Shown here: positions 48,601 through 58,100 of the stretch, piece after piece
Numbering within the stretch: position 1 is the stretch's first letter
Layout: each line of letters opens with the position of its first letter
Assembly: GCA_013399015.1 (NCBI GenBank)
Contig: VWZX01005646.1
Span: forward strand, 9,230-73,229
DNA length: 64,000 nucleotides
Direction: 5' to 3'
Source: Galbula dea
Lineage: Eukaryota > Chordata > Aves > Piciformes > Galbulidae
Notes under the pieces: model-generated
What the model saw: the letters and a program-made list of their open reading frames with translations, nothing else
Told to the model about the DNA's origin: nothing
The model's database searches: none
Made by a program: the position numbers and the translations under genes

Positions 48601-49619
48601 TGTCACCCTTACTGTGAAAAAGTTCTTCCTCACATTAACACAAAACCTCCTATGCTGTAACTTGCTCCCACTGCCCCTTGTCCTAACATTGGATGACATT
48701 GAGAAGAGCCTGGCTCCTTCTTCCTGACACTGGCCCTTCACATATTTATAGACATTGATGATGTCCCACCTTAGTCTCCTCTTCTCTGTGAATCATAAAT
48801 CTGTGAATCATAAATCAACCTACCAAAGCCACTGTCTTTCTCCCTGCATTCCTCTTGAATTGTATCTGAAAGTAAGCAGCGGCGTAGAACATTGGTAACA
48901 TGCATCATGATTTCTTTTTTTTTGTTTGTTTTTAAGAAAAACATTCTTGGTGAATATATAGACAGCAGAGATGCAAAAAGTATTGCTGACTTTTTGAATG
49001 AAAAATTAGAAGCAATTCAAAATAAAGGAAAAAGAAAAAAATCTAGAAATAAGGTAAGGATACTTAACAGTGGGGCTTTTTGCATGAGACTGCTGTTGTA
49101 AAGAATAGCCTTTTAAACCAGTGTTAGTATTTGCTCTGAGAAATATTAAATGCCAGTTATTCAGATGGTAGTAGGTATGTTTTACTTCGTCTTGTTTTGG
49201 TTACTATTATTTATTCAAACTCAGTTCTCCATGTCTGCAGATACAGCAGAGAAAACTGCAGTTGCAACACCAGCTATGGCAAGACTTAGCAGAATTTACA
49301 GATAGCCGTGGGACAGCTGCATTAAAGACAGAGAGGTTGAGGGGCACTGTGTCCTGAAGGGTAATCCTTGGACTAGGTTCAGCAAGCAGGCACCAAATGA
49401 CAGAGGCTGATGAGTGCAAGTTGGGGCTTGACATTTTACCTCAAAAAGATGATGTTAACACACAGCTGCTAAGAAGTGCCCTGATTCTAGTTAAGAAACA
49501 TTTGTCCAGTTGAAAAGTTAGTAGCATACAGAAATTTAAAATCACAAAAAAACCCAACCTTGATTTTTATTTGTACTTTCAGAATAACTTTATTTTCTTG
49601 TCACTAGGATGAACTGTAA
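24448..49619 (+). CDS. DNAJC10: DNAJC10 (ERdj5), ER J-domain disulfide reductase, whole coding span
   Basis: ERdj5 reduces disulfides in misfolded ER proteins and recruits BiP, helping ER-associated degradation. Twenty-two coding exons join in phase to 797 residues (human 793). The order is signal anchor (about 17-32), J domain (35-100, HPD at 62-64), Trx1 CSHC (158-161), two thioredoxin-like domains without CXXC (about 235-450), Trx2 CPPC (480-483), Trx3 CGPC (588-591), Trx4 CGPC (700-703) and C-terminal KDEL (794-797). Exons: 24448-24648, 26302-26467, 28221-28271, 30467-30549, 30733-30864, 31907-32000, 32214-32291, 33494-33537, 33887-34024, 34905-34994, 35647-35760, 36462-36576, 38748-38875, 39517-39633, 40904-41005, 42492-42647, 43958-44091, 46273-46326, 46707-46854, 47320-47439, 48937-49053, 49608-49619. 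No exon shows a disabling change. Trx3 has CGPC where mammals have CHPC. Confidence 0.97.
24649..26301 (+). other. DNAJC10: DNAJC10 intron 1
   Basis: Unique AT-rich intron; no repeat or hidden gene recognised. Confidence 0.8.
26302..26467 (+). CDS. DNAJC10: DNAJC10 coding exon 2: J-domain end
   Basis: Codes residues 68-122 and one base of 123. It contains the INRAYEVLKDEDLRKKYD helix of the J domain, then a Gln/Gly/Tyr-rich linker. Donor GTAAGT, phase 1. Confidence 0.96.
26468..28220 (+). other. DNAJC10: DNAJC10 intron 2
   Basis: AT-rich intron with a short T/G-rich tract at about 26,680-26,722, an imperfect TA/CATA-rich block at 27,370-27,450 and a hairpin at 28,004-28,033. Confidence 0.8.
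28004..28033. repeat. Perfect 12-bp stem hairpin in DNAJC10 intron 2
   Basis: CACCAAAAGAAC and GTTCTTTTGGTG are exact inverse complements separated by TGTTGT. One bulged base lets the stem extend by about four A-T pairs. Function is unknown. Confidence 0.75.
28221..28271 (+). CDS. DNAJC10: DNAJC10 coding exon 3: acidic linker
   Basis: Codes residues 123-139 (GIYDDDPEIITLDRGEF) leading into Trx1. It is 51 bases long, phase 1 to phase 1. Confidence 0.95.
28272..30466 (+). other. DNAJC10: DNAJC10 intron 3
   Basis: AT-rich intron whose 3' half is a CR1 copy (about 29,288-30,319). It is otherwise featureless. Confidence 0.8.
29288..30319 (+). mobile_element. CR1 LINE in DNAJC10 intron 3
   Basis: This sense-oriented 5'-truncated CR1 starts in the reverse-transcriptase palm. 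A recognisable DDTKLGG motif (after the catalytic Asp) opens the frame 29,448-29,861. A frameshift near 29,820 moves the C-terminal block to frame 29,825-30,043. It ends in ATTCTGTGATTCTGTGA about 150 bp before exon 4. Confidence 0.93.
30467..30549 (+). CDS. DNAJC10: DNAJC10 coding exon 4: Trx1 active site
   Basis: Codes residues 140-167 with the CSHC redox pair (Cys158, Cys161). Acceptor CTCCATCTAG, donor GTATGT. Confidence 0.97.
30733..30864 (+). CDS. DNAJC10: DNAJC10 coding exon 5: Trx1 core
   Basis: Codes residues 168-211. It includes the NSYPSLYVF segment with the cis-proline loop of the thioredoxin fold. Phase 0 at both ends. Confidence 0.97.
30865..31906 (+). other. DNAJC10: DNAJC10 intron 5
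   Basis: Ordinary AT-rich sequence up to about 31,670, then a G/T-only tract filling most of the last 240 bases. Confidence 0.8.
31679..31868 (+). repeat. Long G/T-only low-complexity tract before exon 6
   Basis: About 190 bases are almost entirely G and T, with many runs of three to six G and GGTT/GGTTT units. The complementary strand is C/A only. The long ORFs seen across it on both strands (Gly/Phe/Trp-rich or Pro/Lys/Gln-rich) are composition artefacts. It lies about 40 bases from the exon 6 acceptor. Confidence 0.9.
31907..32000 (+). CDS. DNAJC10: DNAJC10 coding exon 6
   Basis: Codes residues 212-242, the end of Trx1 (KYYGDRSKESLKNFA). Acceptor TTCTATAG, donor GTAATG. Confidence 0.96.
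32214..32291 (+). CDS. DNAJC10: DNAJC10 coding exon 7: Trx-like b1 start
   Basis: Codes residues 243-268 (GIGWLITFCAERG core). This is the first non-catalytic thioredoxin-like domain; no CXXC. Confidence 0.96.
32292..33493 (+). other. DNAJC10: DNAJC10 intron 7
   Basis: Unique AT-rich intron, no repeat recognised. Confidence 0.8.
33494..33537 (+). CDS. DNAJC10: DNAJC10 coding exon 8
   Basis: Short 44-base exon coding residues 269-283 (DCLSYQTRLKLGGML). Acceptor TATTTTGCAG, donor GTAAGC. Confidence 0.95.
33887..34024 (+). CDS. DNAJC10: DNAJC10 coding exon 9: Trx-like b1 core
   Basis: Codes residues 284-329, including VGWMDCGTQ and TAYFPPGAT. The donor is GTACGA, less typical than the gene's others; the next exon continues exactly in phase. 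Confidence 0.95.
34065..34182 (+). mobile_element. CR1 LINE 3'-end scrap in DNAJC10 intron 9
   Basis: A degenerate CR1 3' UTR in sense orientation ends in ATTCTGTGATGAGAATTCTATG. It begins about 40 bp downstream of the exon 9 donor. Confidence 0.8.
34905..34994 (+). CDS. DNAJC10: DNAJC10 coding exon 10
   Basis: Codes residues 330-359 (FLNSLDAREIYREVMQHL...), the link between the two non-catalytic domains. Phase 0 at both ends. Confidence 0.96.
34995..35646 (+). other. DNAJC10: DNAJC10 intron 10
   Basis: AT-rich; a T/G-rich stretch precedes the exon 11 acceptor. Confidence 0.8.
35647..35760 (+). CDS. DNAJC10: DNAJC10 coding exon 11: Trx-like b2 start
   Basis: Codes residues 360-397 (DRLAHHRWLLFFQFG...). 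Acceptor CATTTCAAG, donor GTAAGA. Confidence 0.97.
35761..36461 (+). other. DNAJC10: DNAJC10 intron 11
   Basis: AT-rich unique intron, nothing else seen. Confidence 0.8.
36462..36576 (+). CDS. DNAJC10: DNAJC10 coding exon 12: Trx-like b2 core
   Basis: Codes residues 398-435 and one base of 436 (VGKFDCLSSPTICNKLYVY...). Donor GTAAGG. Confidence 0.97.
36577..38747 (+). other. DNAJC10: DNAJC10 intron 12
   Basis: Holds an imperfect repeat of AATTACATACAAAT units (about 36,818-36,864) and a CR1 copy at 37,160-37,614; otherwise unique sequence. Confidence 0.8.
37160..37614 (+). mobile_element. CR1 LINE 3' part in DNAJC10 intron 12
   Basis: A sense-oriented CR1 begins at the RATKLIRGLE block, has an open frame to 37,525 and ends in three ATTCTGTG units. 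It is about 95% identical to the copy at 38,932-39,324. Confidence 0.94.
38748..38875 (+). CDS. DNAJC10: DNAJC10 coding exon 13: Trx2 start
   Basis: Codes residues 436-478, ending PWLVDFFAP just before the Trx2 active site. It begins in phase 1 and ends in phase 0, so its loss would shift the frame. It lies between two near-identical CR1 copies. Confidence 0.97.
38932..39324 (+). mobile_element. CR1 LINE 3' part in DNAJC10 intron 13
   Basis: A sense-oriented CR1 starts 57 bp after the exon 13 donor, with an open frame 38,941-39,240 and an ATTCTGTGA tail. Close sister of the copy at 37,160-37,614. Confidence 0.94.
39517..39633 (+). CDS. DNAJC10: DNAJC10 coding exon 14: Trx2 active site
   Basis: Codes residues 479-517, starting WCPPCRALLPEL; Cys480 and Cys483 are the redox pair. 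Acceptor TTTTATAG, donor GTAAGC. Confidence 0.97.
39634..40903 (+). other. DNAJC10: DNAJC10 intron 14
   Basis: AT-rich unique intron with a poly(A) run near 40,245-40,257. Confidence 0.8.
40904..41005 (+). CDS. DNAJC10: DNAJC10 coding exon 15: Trx2 end
   Basis: Codes residues 518-551 (HNIRAYPTTVVFNQSD...). The NQS sequon at Asn530 is a possible N-glycosylation site. Phase 0 at both ends. Confidence 0.97.
41201..41560 (+). mobile_element. CR1 LINE 3' part in DNAJC10 intron 15
   Basis: It starts at the conserved TCTGGAGAAGAGGAGGCTCA stretch and ends in CCAACCATAATGATTCTGTGA. Small indels break the reading frame. Confidence 0.92.
41841..41930 (+). mobile_element. CR1 LINE 3'-end fragment in DNAJC10 intron 15
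   Basis: Carries GACCTGGTCTAGGGAATCCT, GGTCCCTTCCAACTCC and a final ATTCTGTGAT. It is a different CR1 subfamily from its neighbour. Confidence 0.88.
42492..42647 (+). CDS. DNAJC10: DNAJC10 coding exon 16: Trx3 active site
   Basis: Codes residues 552-603 with WMVDFYAPWCGPCQALMPEW. The redox pair is Cys588-Cys591 with GP between; human and mouse ERdj5 have HP here. Donor GTAAAT. Confidence 0.97.
42648..43957 (+). other. DNAJC10: DNAJC10 intron 16
   Basis: Unique AT-rich sequence. A 64-aa overlap ORF near 42,677-42,871 has no coding support. Confidence 0.8.
43958..44091 (+). CDS. DNAJC10: DNAJC10 coding exon 17: Trx3 core
   Basis: Codes residues 604-647 and two bases of a Tyr codon (INVGSVDCQKYYSFC..., GYPEIRLFP). 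Acceptor CTCTTTTCAG, donor GTAAGT. Confidence 0.96.
45363..45712 (-). mobile_element. CR1 LINE 3' part, antisense, in DNAJC10 intron 17
   Basis: Plus-strand reading starts TAGAATCATAGAATCATCAC and continues as the reverse complement of a CR1 C-terminal ORF and 3' UTR. The minus-strand frame 45,651-45,427 shows the RVVRYW block. Confidence 0.93.
45760..46068 (+). mobile_element. CR1 LINE 3' part, sense, second subfamily
   Basis: Carries the CR1 block coding RVTEHRNWLPRGVV and ends with CCAACCATTCTGTGATTC. It resembles the copy at 48,428-48,787 more than the adjacent antisense one. Confidence 0.88.
46273..46326 (+). CDS. DNAJC10: DNAJC10 coding exon 18
   Basis: Short 54-base exon coding residues 648-665 (YSYNGWQRDSYSLRGWAL), the Trx3-Trx4 link. 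Both junctions split codons after the second base. Confidence 0.95.
46327..46706 (+). other. DNAJC10: DNAJC10 intron 18
   Basis: Short unique intron, nothing else seen. Confidence 0.8.
46707..46854 (+). CDS. DNAJC10: DNAJC10 coding exon 19: Trx4 active site
   Basis: Codes residues 666-715 with HWVIDFYAPWCGPCQNFAPE; redox pair Cys700-Cys703. Donor GTAGGC. Confidence 0.97.
46855..47319 (+). other. DNAJC10: DNAJC10 intron 19
   Basis: Unique intron sequence without recognised features. Confidence 0.8.
47320..47439 (+). CDS. DNAJC10: DNAJC10 coding exon 20: Trx4 core
   Basis: Codes residues 716-755 (MVKGKVKAGKVDCQAYGQTC..., IRAYPTVKFYPY). Phase 0 at both ends. Confidence 0.97.
47440..48936 (+). 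other. DNAJC10: DNAJC10 intron 20
   Basis: AT-rich intron carrying an antisense CR1 fragment at 48,428-48,787. Confidence 0.8.
48428..48787 (-). mobile_element. CR1 LINE 3' part, antisense, in DNAJC10 intron 20
   Basis: Plus-strand reading begins TAGAATCATAGAATGTTAGG. The minus-strand frame 48,741-48,505 has the RVTEHWNRLPRAVVESP block. Confidence 0.92.
48937..49053 (+). CDS. DNAJC10: DNAJC10 coding exon 21: basic C-terminal tail
   Basis: Codes residues 756-794: the last Trx4 helix, then a Lys/Arg-rich tail (KGKRKKSRNK). Its final Lys is the K of KDEL. Confidence 0.96.
49054..49607 (+). other. DNAJC10: DNAJC10 intron 21
   Basis: Unique intron; no other feature. Confidence 0.8.
49608..49619 (+). 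CDS. DNAJC10: DNAJC10 coding exon 22: DEL and stop
   Basis: Only 12 coding bases, GATGAACTGTAA. They complete the KDEL ER-retrieval signal across the last splice junction. Acceptor TGTCACTAG. Confidence 0.95.
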   Translation, partial: DEL

Positions 49620-51520
49620 GCAGCACTGGAGGTGGCTGAAGTTCAAAATATTTTGAAGCTGTGAATATAGAAGTCACCACGAGGAAAATATAAGGCTGAT
49701 TACATTCATGACAGGACAAAAGAGAAGAAACATGACTCTGAATTCTCTTTAAGCGGTGGGGAGACGAATGCATTTCGGTTTTGGTGGAGGCATTCAGTGT
49801 TTCTGCAAATGAATTCTGCATATCCCTCTTCTGATATAACATCTACCTTCTTCCTAGTCAAACCTTGGAGTTGATCAGAAACATGGACCGTATCACTTTT
49901 GCCTGCCCATCTACTAGTTCCTTATATTTTTCCCTTTGCAAACACTTTTGGAATGTGGCACTCAGCCTGTGGCTGAATATGCACTCAAACCACTCTGCAA
50001 TGCAGAAACACGAGGGCTTGTCTAATTGAAAGACAGTTTGACCTGATGATTTGTCTGCTTTGGGGTTGCATTATTGTCTAGTCCATTGCTAATAAATCAA
50101 ATCAAGAACTGGTAGCAGGATAGCGCTGTTGAATTGCATTGCTCCCACTGCATTGTGGCACTGGTGGTGGTACCTGGATGAACAGAACGTTGAAGAGCTG
50201 CTTTGGTTGTTTGAATTTTTTGTATTTTCTTTTTTAAATACTCAAAAAAAATTGAGGACTTCAAACTCAGTGTTTCATTGGCTGTCAAAATTTAAGCAGA
50301 TGCTTCTATGGCATAACTTACTAGGTCATAGCTTTATTACTGTCTTTTTAAAGGAATGTATTCTGTGGACATATTTAACCTCTTTTGGTATTACCACTTT
50401 TCCTTTCTCTGCAGACATGTTTTGGGGGTTCTGTTTGTTTTTTATATAATCCTTAGGCAAACAGGATAGAAGTGCCTTTTTAAATTTAGCAGTGAACACT
50501 GTGTACATTACCATGTCCCCTCCTACATCAATAGAGTTCCCACTCTTTAGAGTAAGATTTGTCATAGCTGCATAGACAAGAAAAATTACAGATGACAATT
50601 TCTGCTGTGTTTAGGAGTTCAACATCAAAATGTTTCATGTTTCCAGTAAGATGCTGCTGAGAATTTGTCAGATGGACTTTTCTCCCTGCCCTCTGTGTGT
50701 TTAGATTTGGCATGACTAGTCAGTGTAGTGTGAGTATTATAAATCTGTAAATATGTTGTTATCTACAGGTAATTTATTTTATAAAAAAGGCAGCAAGAAC
50801 TAAAGAGATGCCAGTAACTTTGAGACATTCAAATGCTTCCTCCCCTGTGTTCAGGGTTGCCTCTATTGCTTTGCAGTTTTGCAGTGTGTTCATCTGAGAA
50901 CAAAAGAGAATATACTGCATCTCTTTTTTAATGAAGTAGACTTTCCCTCATCCAAATCAAACTTCAAACGCAAGCACAGTCGAAACTGAAAATTTTGGTA
51001 TTTTGTGACTTTGATACAAACTCTCTATTGATCAGGTTTTGCATGTACATCTAACGGTAACTTGAGTTCCCACCTCCTGGCTTGCTCTTGGACAACGAGG
51101 TCATGGTTACATACTCTACCACCCTACTGTTAAAACTCAAATAAAAAATAACCTAGTGTAGGCATTTTTACAGTTTCTTCTTTTTTCCTGTTAATGTACG
51201 GTGTCTCTCTTATTTCTTCTAACAGGAACAGAATAGGGAAGACACAAAACAGTGTTTCACAGCATGATGGTAACATAACATTCTGGCTTTACTGGGGCTC
51301 TAGTTCTAATTCAGCTTTTTGTAAAATGTTACTTTATTACTTCCTCCTGGTTTAGCCATTTGAAGCAGATAGATAACTGCTATGAAAAGACAACACTACT
51401 GTCCTCATCAGAATATCCTCTTATGCTGAGTTATTTTGTCAGAGCTACTGGTTTTTCAAACTCATTTAGGCTGTGGGGAAGATTGAGTTTAAATATCAAT
51501 AAAGTTCATTTTTAAGATTT
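49620..51520 (+). other. DNAJC10: DNAJC10 3' UTR (end uncertain)
   Basis: Non-coding sequence after the stop. AATAAA signals occur at 50,091-50,096, 51,140-51,145 and 51,498-51,503; which one is used cannot be told from sequence. Confidence 0.6.
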
Positions 51521-54500
51521 AATACTGTATCATGATACTCTCTTTAGATTAGAAATTTAAAAATTGGATGTAGAGAGCAAGTGGATGTGTATGGGGAAAA
51601 AGTGATCTTCAGAACAGAGAGAGCTGTAGATGATGTAGGTTTCTAAGATGTGTTTCCAAGTTCTCATGATTTTTTTTCTTGCCAGCTGCCTTTTCTGACA
51701 GTTTTCAATCAGCAGCTTCAAATTGTGCTAGAGAAGTTTTAGATTGGATATTAGAAAAAATTTCTTCACGAAAAGAGTGGTGCAGTATTGGAATAGGCTG
51801 CCCAGGGGAGTGGTGGAGTCACCATCCCTGCAGGCTTTCAAAAAAAGGGTAGATGTGGCACTCAGGGGGATGGTTTAGGGATAGCAGTAGTGTACGGCTA
51901 TTGGCTGGACTTGATGAAGGTCCTTTCCAGCCCTGATGATGTTTCTATGTAAAAGGAGGAAGGCTCTGAGATAGGAACACAGCTGTCTGCTCTGACAGAC
52001 AACCTCAAGCACATAAGACAGCTCTAGCCAAATACCGATGAGAGAGATGGGAAGAAAGCAAGTGGTTTTGCCCCAAACTAAACAAGTAAATAAAGGTTAT
52101 AGTAGTCATGAATCCTGGCATTCCTACAGTGAGAGTAATCTACTGTATTTCATAGAATGTATTTCAATGACTGTATGTCATAGAATACATCTATGAAAAA
52201 ACATCTAAAAAAATATAATTAGCAGATAATGTGGAATTAAAAAAATATTTTTACTGTACAAAATTAAAACAAAAAGAAAAACCACAAAAACTTGGTTCAC
52301 ATCACAGGTTTTATGGACCTATCACCACTCTGTTCTTGCTATTTTTCTATAAAAACTGGGAAGCAAATTTCCCAGCCCAGGATCCTTAGCACAGACTTTC
52401 TTTGCAAGGAGCAGGATACACCTGTCATGTTTTTACTGATCATAGATGTTAACAGAAAAGATACCTGTCCTCACTGAAGAACATATGCTGCTATTATGGG
52501 ACTTCAGTCCTCAGCCTCTTCAGAGGTAGATTCACACCACATTTAGAAACTCAGAAAACAATACAGAACTACCACTAAGATCATATTTTGTCTTACACCT
52601 TCTATGTCCTGTGAGGGACTTTCAGCAAACACACAGCCACCCTTCACGCTAAACAAACTGAACAACAGGATTGCCCGCAGGTGGCAGTGACGATTTGGGA
52701 GCTGGTCTCCTGGAAGCCCTCAAAACAACTTCTATTTTACAAGTAAAACCAAATAATCTGTAATCTGCTGCTGTAACTATAATCAGTTGTTTCTTCCTGA
52801 TGCCTACCTTTTCAGCAAAAAAAACGCTTCCTAACTGCAGGAAACGTTTAAAATTATTTGCCAAACAGAAATAACAGCATTCAGGACCTTGTAATGCATC
52901 AATTCCCATTTTGAAGGCAAAGTCCAGGAAACTTCTCTCAAAACTGCAATTTCAGGATCATGGGCAGGTAGCCAAAGGCTAGATACTTCTAGGGAATGGG
53001 AGGAAGTATTTCTCAGTAATTTACAACTTCATCTACAGGCACATTTTTACCTGTTTTGGGAGGGAGATTATTGTTTTCCTAACTTCAGCAGTGCTGTTTT
53101 GTGCCTCTTTCTCCCACCTTCTCTTTGTCAGCTTCATAGACAAAGCATCACAAAATCCTGAGCTGAAGGCAGGATTCTCCTGTTTCTTGCAGCCAAAACA
53201 CACCCTTCTGTGAGAATAACTTTCCAATATGTTAAATGGCATAAAACAGCTTTTATACTCTTCTCTGATATTCTTCTCCTACTGACATGATTGGTTTCTT
53301 ACATGCCTGCTGTCTTCCCCACTCAAGTAATCTTCATCACTTCAAGGGTGAGGCTATAATTATTAAGCCTACACATCTCTCCTTCAGAATGGCAAGGAGA
53401 TTTTACATTGATTTGCATATTTACATGCACAGCTGGTTCTGTCATCCTAAGTATTGACTGCGACAAACCTTTCCCTACCAAAGCTCTATTCTCCACAGCA
53501 AATTGCATACTTCACACATTTCTACTGTTTCCAGAACTTGCTTACTTAATGTAACTGTAAACCACTGGAAGGAGTCAGAAGACAGCATGCTAAGGCTGCA
53601 AGGACTAAATACTAGTTAGGTATCCTTCAGACTTGGCTTAAAAAGAGCCTTCAGATTAGGACCACAGACTCTATGTCAACTAATTCTTGTAGCACAGTCT
53701 TACCCACAGAGATCTACAAGTAAGGCCTCCACCAGAGAAGTTTCACCTATAGTCACAGAAAACAAGGCACAACAAAAGCTCCACAAATGACACAGAGCAG
53801 CAGGAAGGGATCTCGCCTAAGGAAAACCATGGAGGGAATAAGAAGTTGGCTGGCTGCTAACAACTCTGCTTTCAGGCATTGCAAGCCACTGCAGGAGTTA
53901 CACTGAGAAAACACACAAGTAGTGTGAACAAACATGATTTTGTAGGATGACAACCCTGTACCTTTGGAAACACTCAAGTACACTGGCTTTACAGCATACA
54001 AGGAAGTAGCTTGCTTGTACCTCTGCAAAGCTTAGGCTCAGTATCTAGGATGATAATAATTCATAACCAGGGATACTTCAGTGTTGGTTTTCATAATTTA
54101 AAATGACCCTTCCTTTCTGACCTCACACCCGTCACATGGTGCAGGACTTTCATGCCACTAGAGGCAGCAAGGGCTGAAGAACAAGGCATTATAAAAGGAA
54201 GCACATGTTTGGCCTCATTCTGACTGCTGCTCTGCTGGATTACCAAGGAAGCACCCAGCTCACTCTTCTTACCTGTTTCTGTCATCCTTCATCTTCTGAG
54301 AAACAGGCTCTGCCTCCAGGTACATGTTTCAAGACAGACAAACCTCCTCTCACCAAAGTAGTAGTTCATTTTTTTGGCTCTTTTTGTTCCTTAGAGGTAT
54401 CTGACAACAAACCAAGGCTCCACAGCACAAGCTTAGGTTCTTCTTTTGTTTTTGCACCTTAGTGGCAATGACAATATTAGGCTATTATCAGTGTCTATCC

Positions 54501-55100
54501 AGCTAGATCTTGATCAAAGAACCAAACTCACCTGGCAAAAGTGGTGATGGCACACAATACAGGTCAAATCTTTTAAAGTTTGAATTTTATACCCTAGGAA
54601 CCAACAAGCCCCTTTCCCAGAACTAATCACACATGATTTTTAGCTTTAAGAGAGGGGTTTAACGCATACCAGGTTAGTATAAAGCCATCAAGACATGCCT
54701 TTAATTTTTCTTTCTCTAGTCCACTAAAGAGAAGACTATGGAAATACCTGGAGATTTTTCTGAAGGAATGTGTTCTGCCTCTTGGAAGAACTGGGCCAGT
54801 GGCAATGTCACCATCTGCTGGACAAAACTGGCTCCTTGTCTTACACAGTACTGTGTATTTCAAAGCAGCTGGAGAGAAGGTGGGAGAAGTGCAGTTATTT
54901 GCACGTTCTACTGCCACTGAGCTGGACAGCTGCCCAGAGGTGCATTTCCTCCATTAGGAAAGACAAGGTGCAAGGTATAGACATGACAGGCATGCTGACA
55001 CAGCATGCAAAGCTGGTGACCTCCAACAGAGCAATTGTTTACCCTCTGACGAAGAAAATGGGATGTTCCAAGACCTAACTGCCCCACCACACAGAATAGG
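51521..55100. other. Interval between convergent genes
   Basis: Unique AT-rich sequence with one CR1 fragment (about 51,718-51,951). No coding exon is supported on either strand. Confidence 0.6.
51718..51951 (+). mobile_element. CR1 LINE 3'-end fragment
   Basis: Carries TTAGATTGGATATTAG, GGAATAGGCTGCCCAGG and GGCTGGACTTGATGAAGGTCC, ending near TTTCTATGT. Strongly 5'-truncated. Confidence 0.88.
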
Positions 55101-55104
55101 CTCA

Positions 55105-58100
55105 AGTATGTTTTAGTCACTTTATTTGTATCTATATACATTACATTTTGATTCTCCAAGTGGTCAAGGCAGTTATTCTCAAACAATTTAGTACATCCAT
55201 TTTATAAAATACAGCTGAGCCAAGGTAAATTAGAAATACAGACATTATGGTACAGGAAGTGCTTTGAATAATGATTAGTCTGGCCACCTGCTAGTGAGAG
55301 ATTCATTTGGGTTTGGTCATTCTCACAAATGAGAATCAACTCCACTGGGAACTCCCCTGAGCCCAGAAGAGCTACCTAACCAGGGAGTCCCTCCTGTGCT
55401 TTTTGTGGGCCAGAATGCACCGCTGAGCCACTACAAGGTGTTCTGCTCTCTACACAATGACTCAAAGCAGTTCATCATTTCTGACTGGGACATGGTTTAC
55501 ACATTTGTCACAAGGCCTCAGATCAAAACCAAAGAAAAAGTGACAGCGTAGCTGTGAGCAAATGCAGTCTTCACACCTGCAGCTGGGATTTGCTTACACA
55601 CATATATGCTAAACCTGTGTTAGAAAGAAATAAAAAATTCTAATCCAAGGGCTCATCTAATACCTAAGGCTGTTCTCCCAGGACATCCTTAGGCATGCTG
55701 CAGGGACACAGAGCTAACACAGCCCCATAAGGAGCTATCTCAAAATTCTCTTCTGCATGAAGTATTGCTGTCTTTTTGAGAAAGTCAGCTTTGTAGCAAG
55801 TGAAATACCAGGACAATTCTTATTCTGAAAGGTGAATGTTTGAGAGCTGCTCAACTGCTGGGATTTAAACTAGAAGAGCTAACGGCTTTATATCACACAG
55901 CAACCAAAGATGTCCCAATTCCAGTTGGTACTACAGTTACTGGGTTACCTGTGACTAGCAGTTTGCTATTTACTCCAGTCTGGTCTGGACTAGTCTAACA
56001 GCCACAACTTGACACAAGGTTAGCTGTTGGTACCAGCCCAAGATCACTTCCCCAAATTTCTCCACCTGCTGTAACTTCAGCCCAAGAGGGTCACAATTCA
56101 CACATCTGAGGTCTGATCTCACCGGCCACAAACCGGCTGGCCAGTGGAAGGTTCTCTCACTTCTACAGTGCTGAGGGCTATGCTGTCGTGCAGGAGAGCA
56201 TTAGGTAGTCAGATGACCATGGTGCTTTAGAGACAGATGTTTGGGACTCTGGAAGACAAGCAGTATAAAGCAGCTACACATCACTGGAGTAAAGAGTACC
56301 AGTGACAGTGCAGTGCTAGCACATCGCAGCTCTACATCAGCCTAGTGCAGATGCCATGACACTGACCATATTCATGCTCCATCAACCAATCCACATCCTG
56401 ACAAAGGTGGAAGATAACCTAATCAGCTACTGTCAGGTCACCTTAACTAGTCAGGCAAGTTAAGTTTTCTCCCTGTAAACTTTAGGTGGGGAAGGAGGAA
56501 GAACACATGTAAACTTTAACTGAGACCAGAACAGATTCAGGCTGCACGGCAGGCCCTTTCACATCAGTGGACCAAGACAGAAGGTAGAAGCTACAGAAGC
56601 GAGAGAAGCATTTTTCTGATGGACTGCCTTCCTCACTAAACAAGGCCACACACAGCTAACCATCCTGGGAGCACATTTCAACACAGGAGGCAAGATGCAT
56701 CTCAGAGGTGTTAAGCTGTACCTGATGCACCATTCTGGACCAACGGGGTTCTGGGCCCAAGGAAGCGAGAAGAACCTTGTCATTGTTCCACAGCACAGAT
56801 CACTGCAGCCTTCAACACTGCACCCCCAGAAACAATGGTAACGTTGTACAGAGGAACTGAGAATACTTTCATTTCTACTGCTTCAAGGTCAGCATCTTTG
56901 TTCATTCTCCAGTAGGGCTTTGCAATGGGGTGGGGAAGACATCTTCCAAAACAAATGACTGTTGCCTCCTGGCAGGTCACACCTGAGCTGCACTGGTTAT
57001 TTTTGGAGCCAACAATTCAATTCTTACTGCTGGCATGTTCCTTTCTCAGTGCTGCCCAGCTGTCACTCCCAAACACAGCCTCCACCATCTGCTGCAGAAG
57101 AAAATACTGAACACAGGAGCAGTGAACAAAATACACTTTTCAATCCATAGAGCGAAGATGGCAATACCAGGCAACTGATCAGAATAAGCAAGTGGTCATA
57201 AAGAGCTATACTGTTCCAGACTCCATATTCATTTGAAGTCCTTCCATCAGAGACTGTCAAAGTCAAAGGACATAAAAAAAAAAGCCCTCTTATTTACTGG
57301 CCTATATTACAAGGAAGTTAAAAAGTAAACTCATCACCTACAAAACCAGGTAAAAATTAATTAAAATGGAAAGAAGTGCTTATTGTCATAAGACAGACTC
57401 ACAGATCTTTGCACATCTTACCCATCATACCAGACACCTGTTAGTTTAGGTCTTTCTTTTTACAGAAAGACAACTACATTCATCTCAGTGGTGCAAAAAA
57501 AAAAAAAAAATCTAATACTGCTGAAGAGAGAGTTTTTCCCTTGGGACTGCACAGTGTGATGAGATCTGGATGGTCCTTCTCATCAGCATGTCATGAGAGA
57601 AATACATTCTCCTGGCAAAGTTTCACCATGAGGTAAATGCATTGTTTGCAAGTCCTGGGGAACTGAAATGCATTTGAAGTGATCCATCAGGAATCATGTT
57701 TCATTAAGGGTGAAAGTTGTCACTCTAAGGCAGTCCACTTCATTTTGTCTAGCAACTTAGTGCCTTCTGCTAAGGAAAGGGTTAGTCAGCTTCAGAACTA
57801 TAATTAACCAAGTCTTGTTAAATTAAAGAGTGTATTTTTTTTTTAGTTATCCGTTTCCAAGGATTTGGGCAGACCAAAGTAGGACTAAAGAGATATGTTT
57901 TGGGTTTTGTTGCATGCTGATGACTGACAACCAATGTTTATGGAATTCAGCTAAAATGAAATTATGACAGATAAAGACAGTAGCACTGCAGCCATATAAC
58001 TTAAAAGATGTAGTGATATGGCATTATAGCTGTGGACCTGCCTAAAAAAGACCCAAAAAACAGACAACCCTGGTTTACAGAACCCAGGGAAAATTGAAGC

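Noticed and set aside
54627..55078. Overlapping ORFs of 60-102 codons on both strands between the two genes
   Set aside because: No family recognised, frames mirror each other across strands, and they lie at or before the PIKFYVE poly(A) site.
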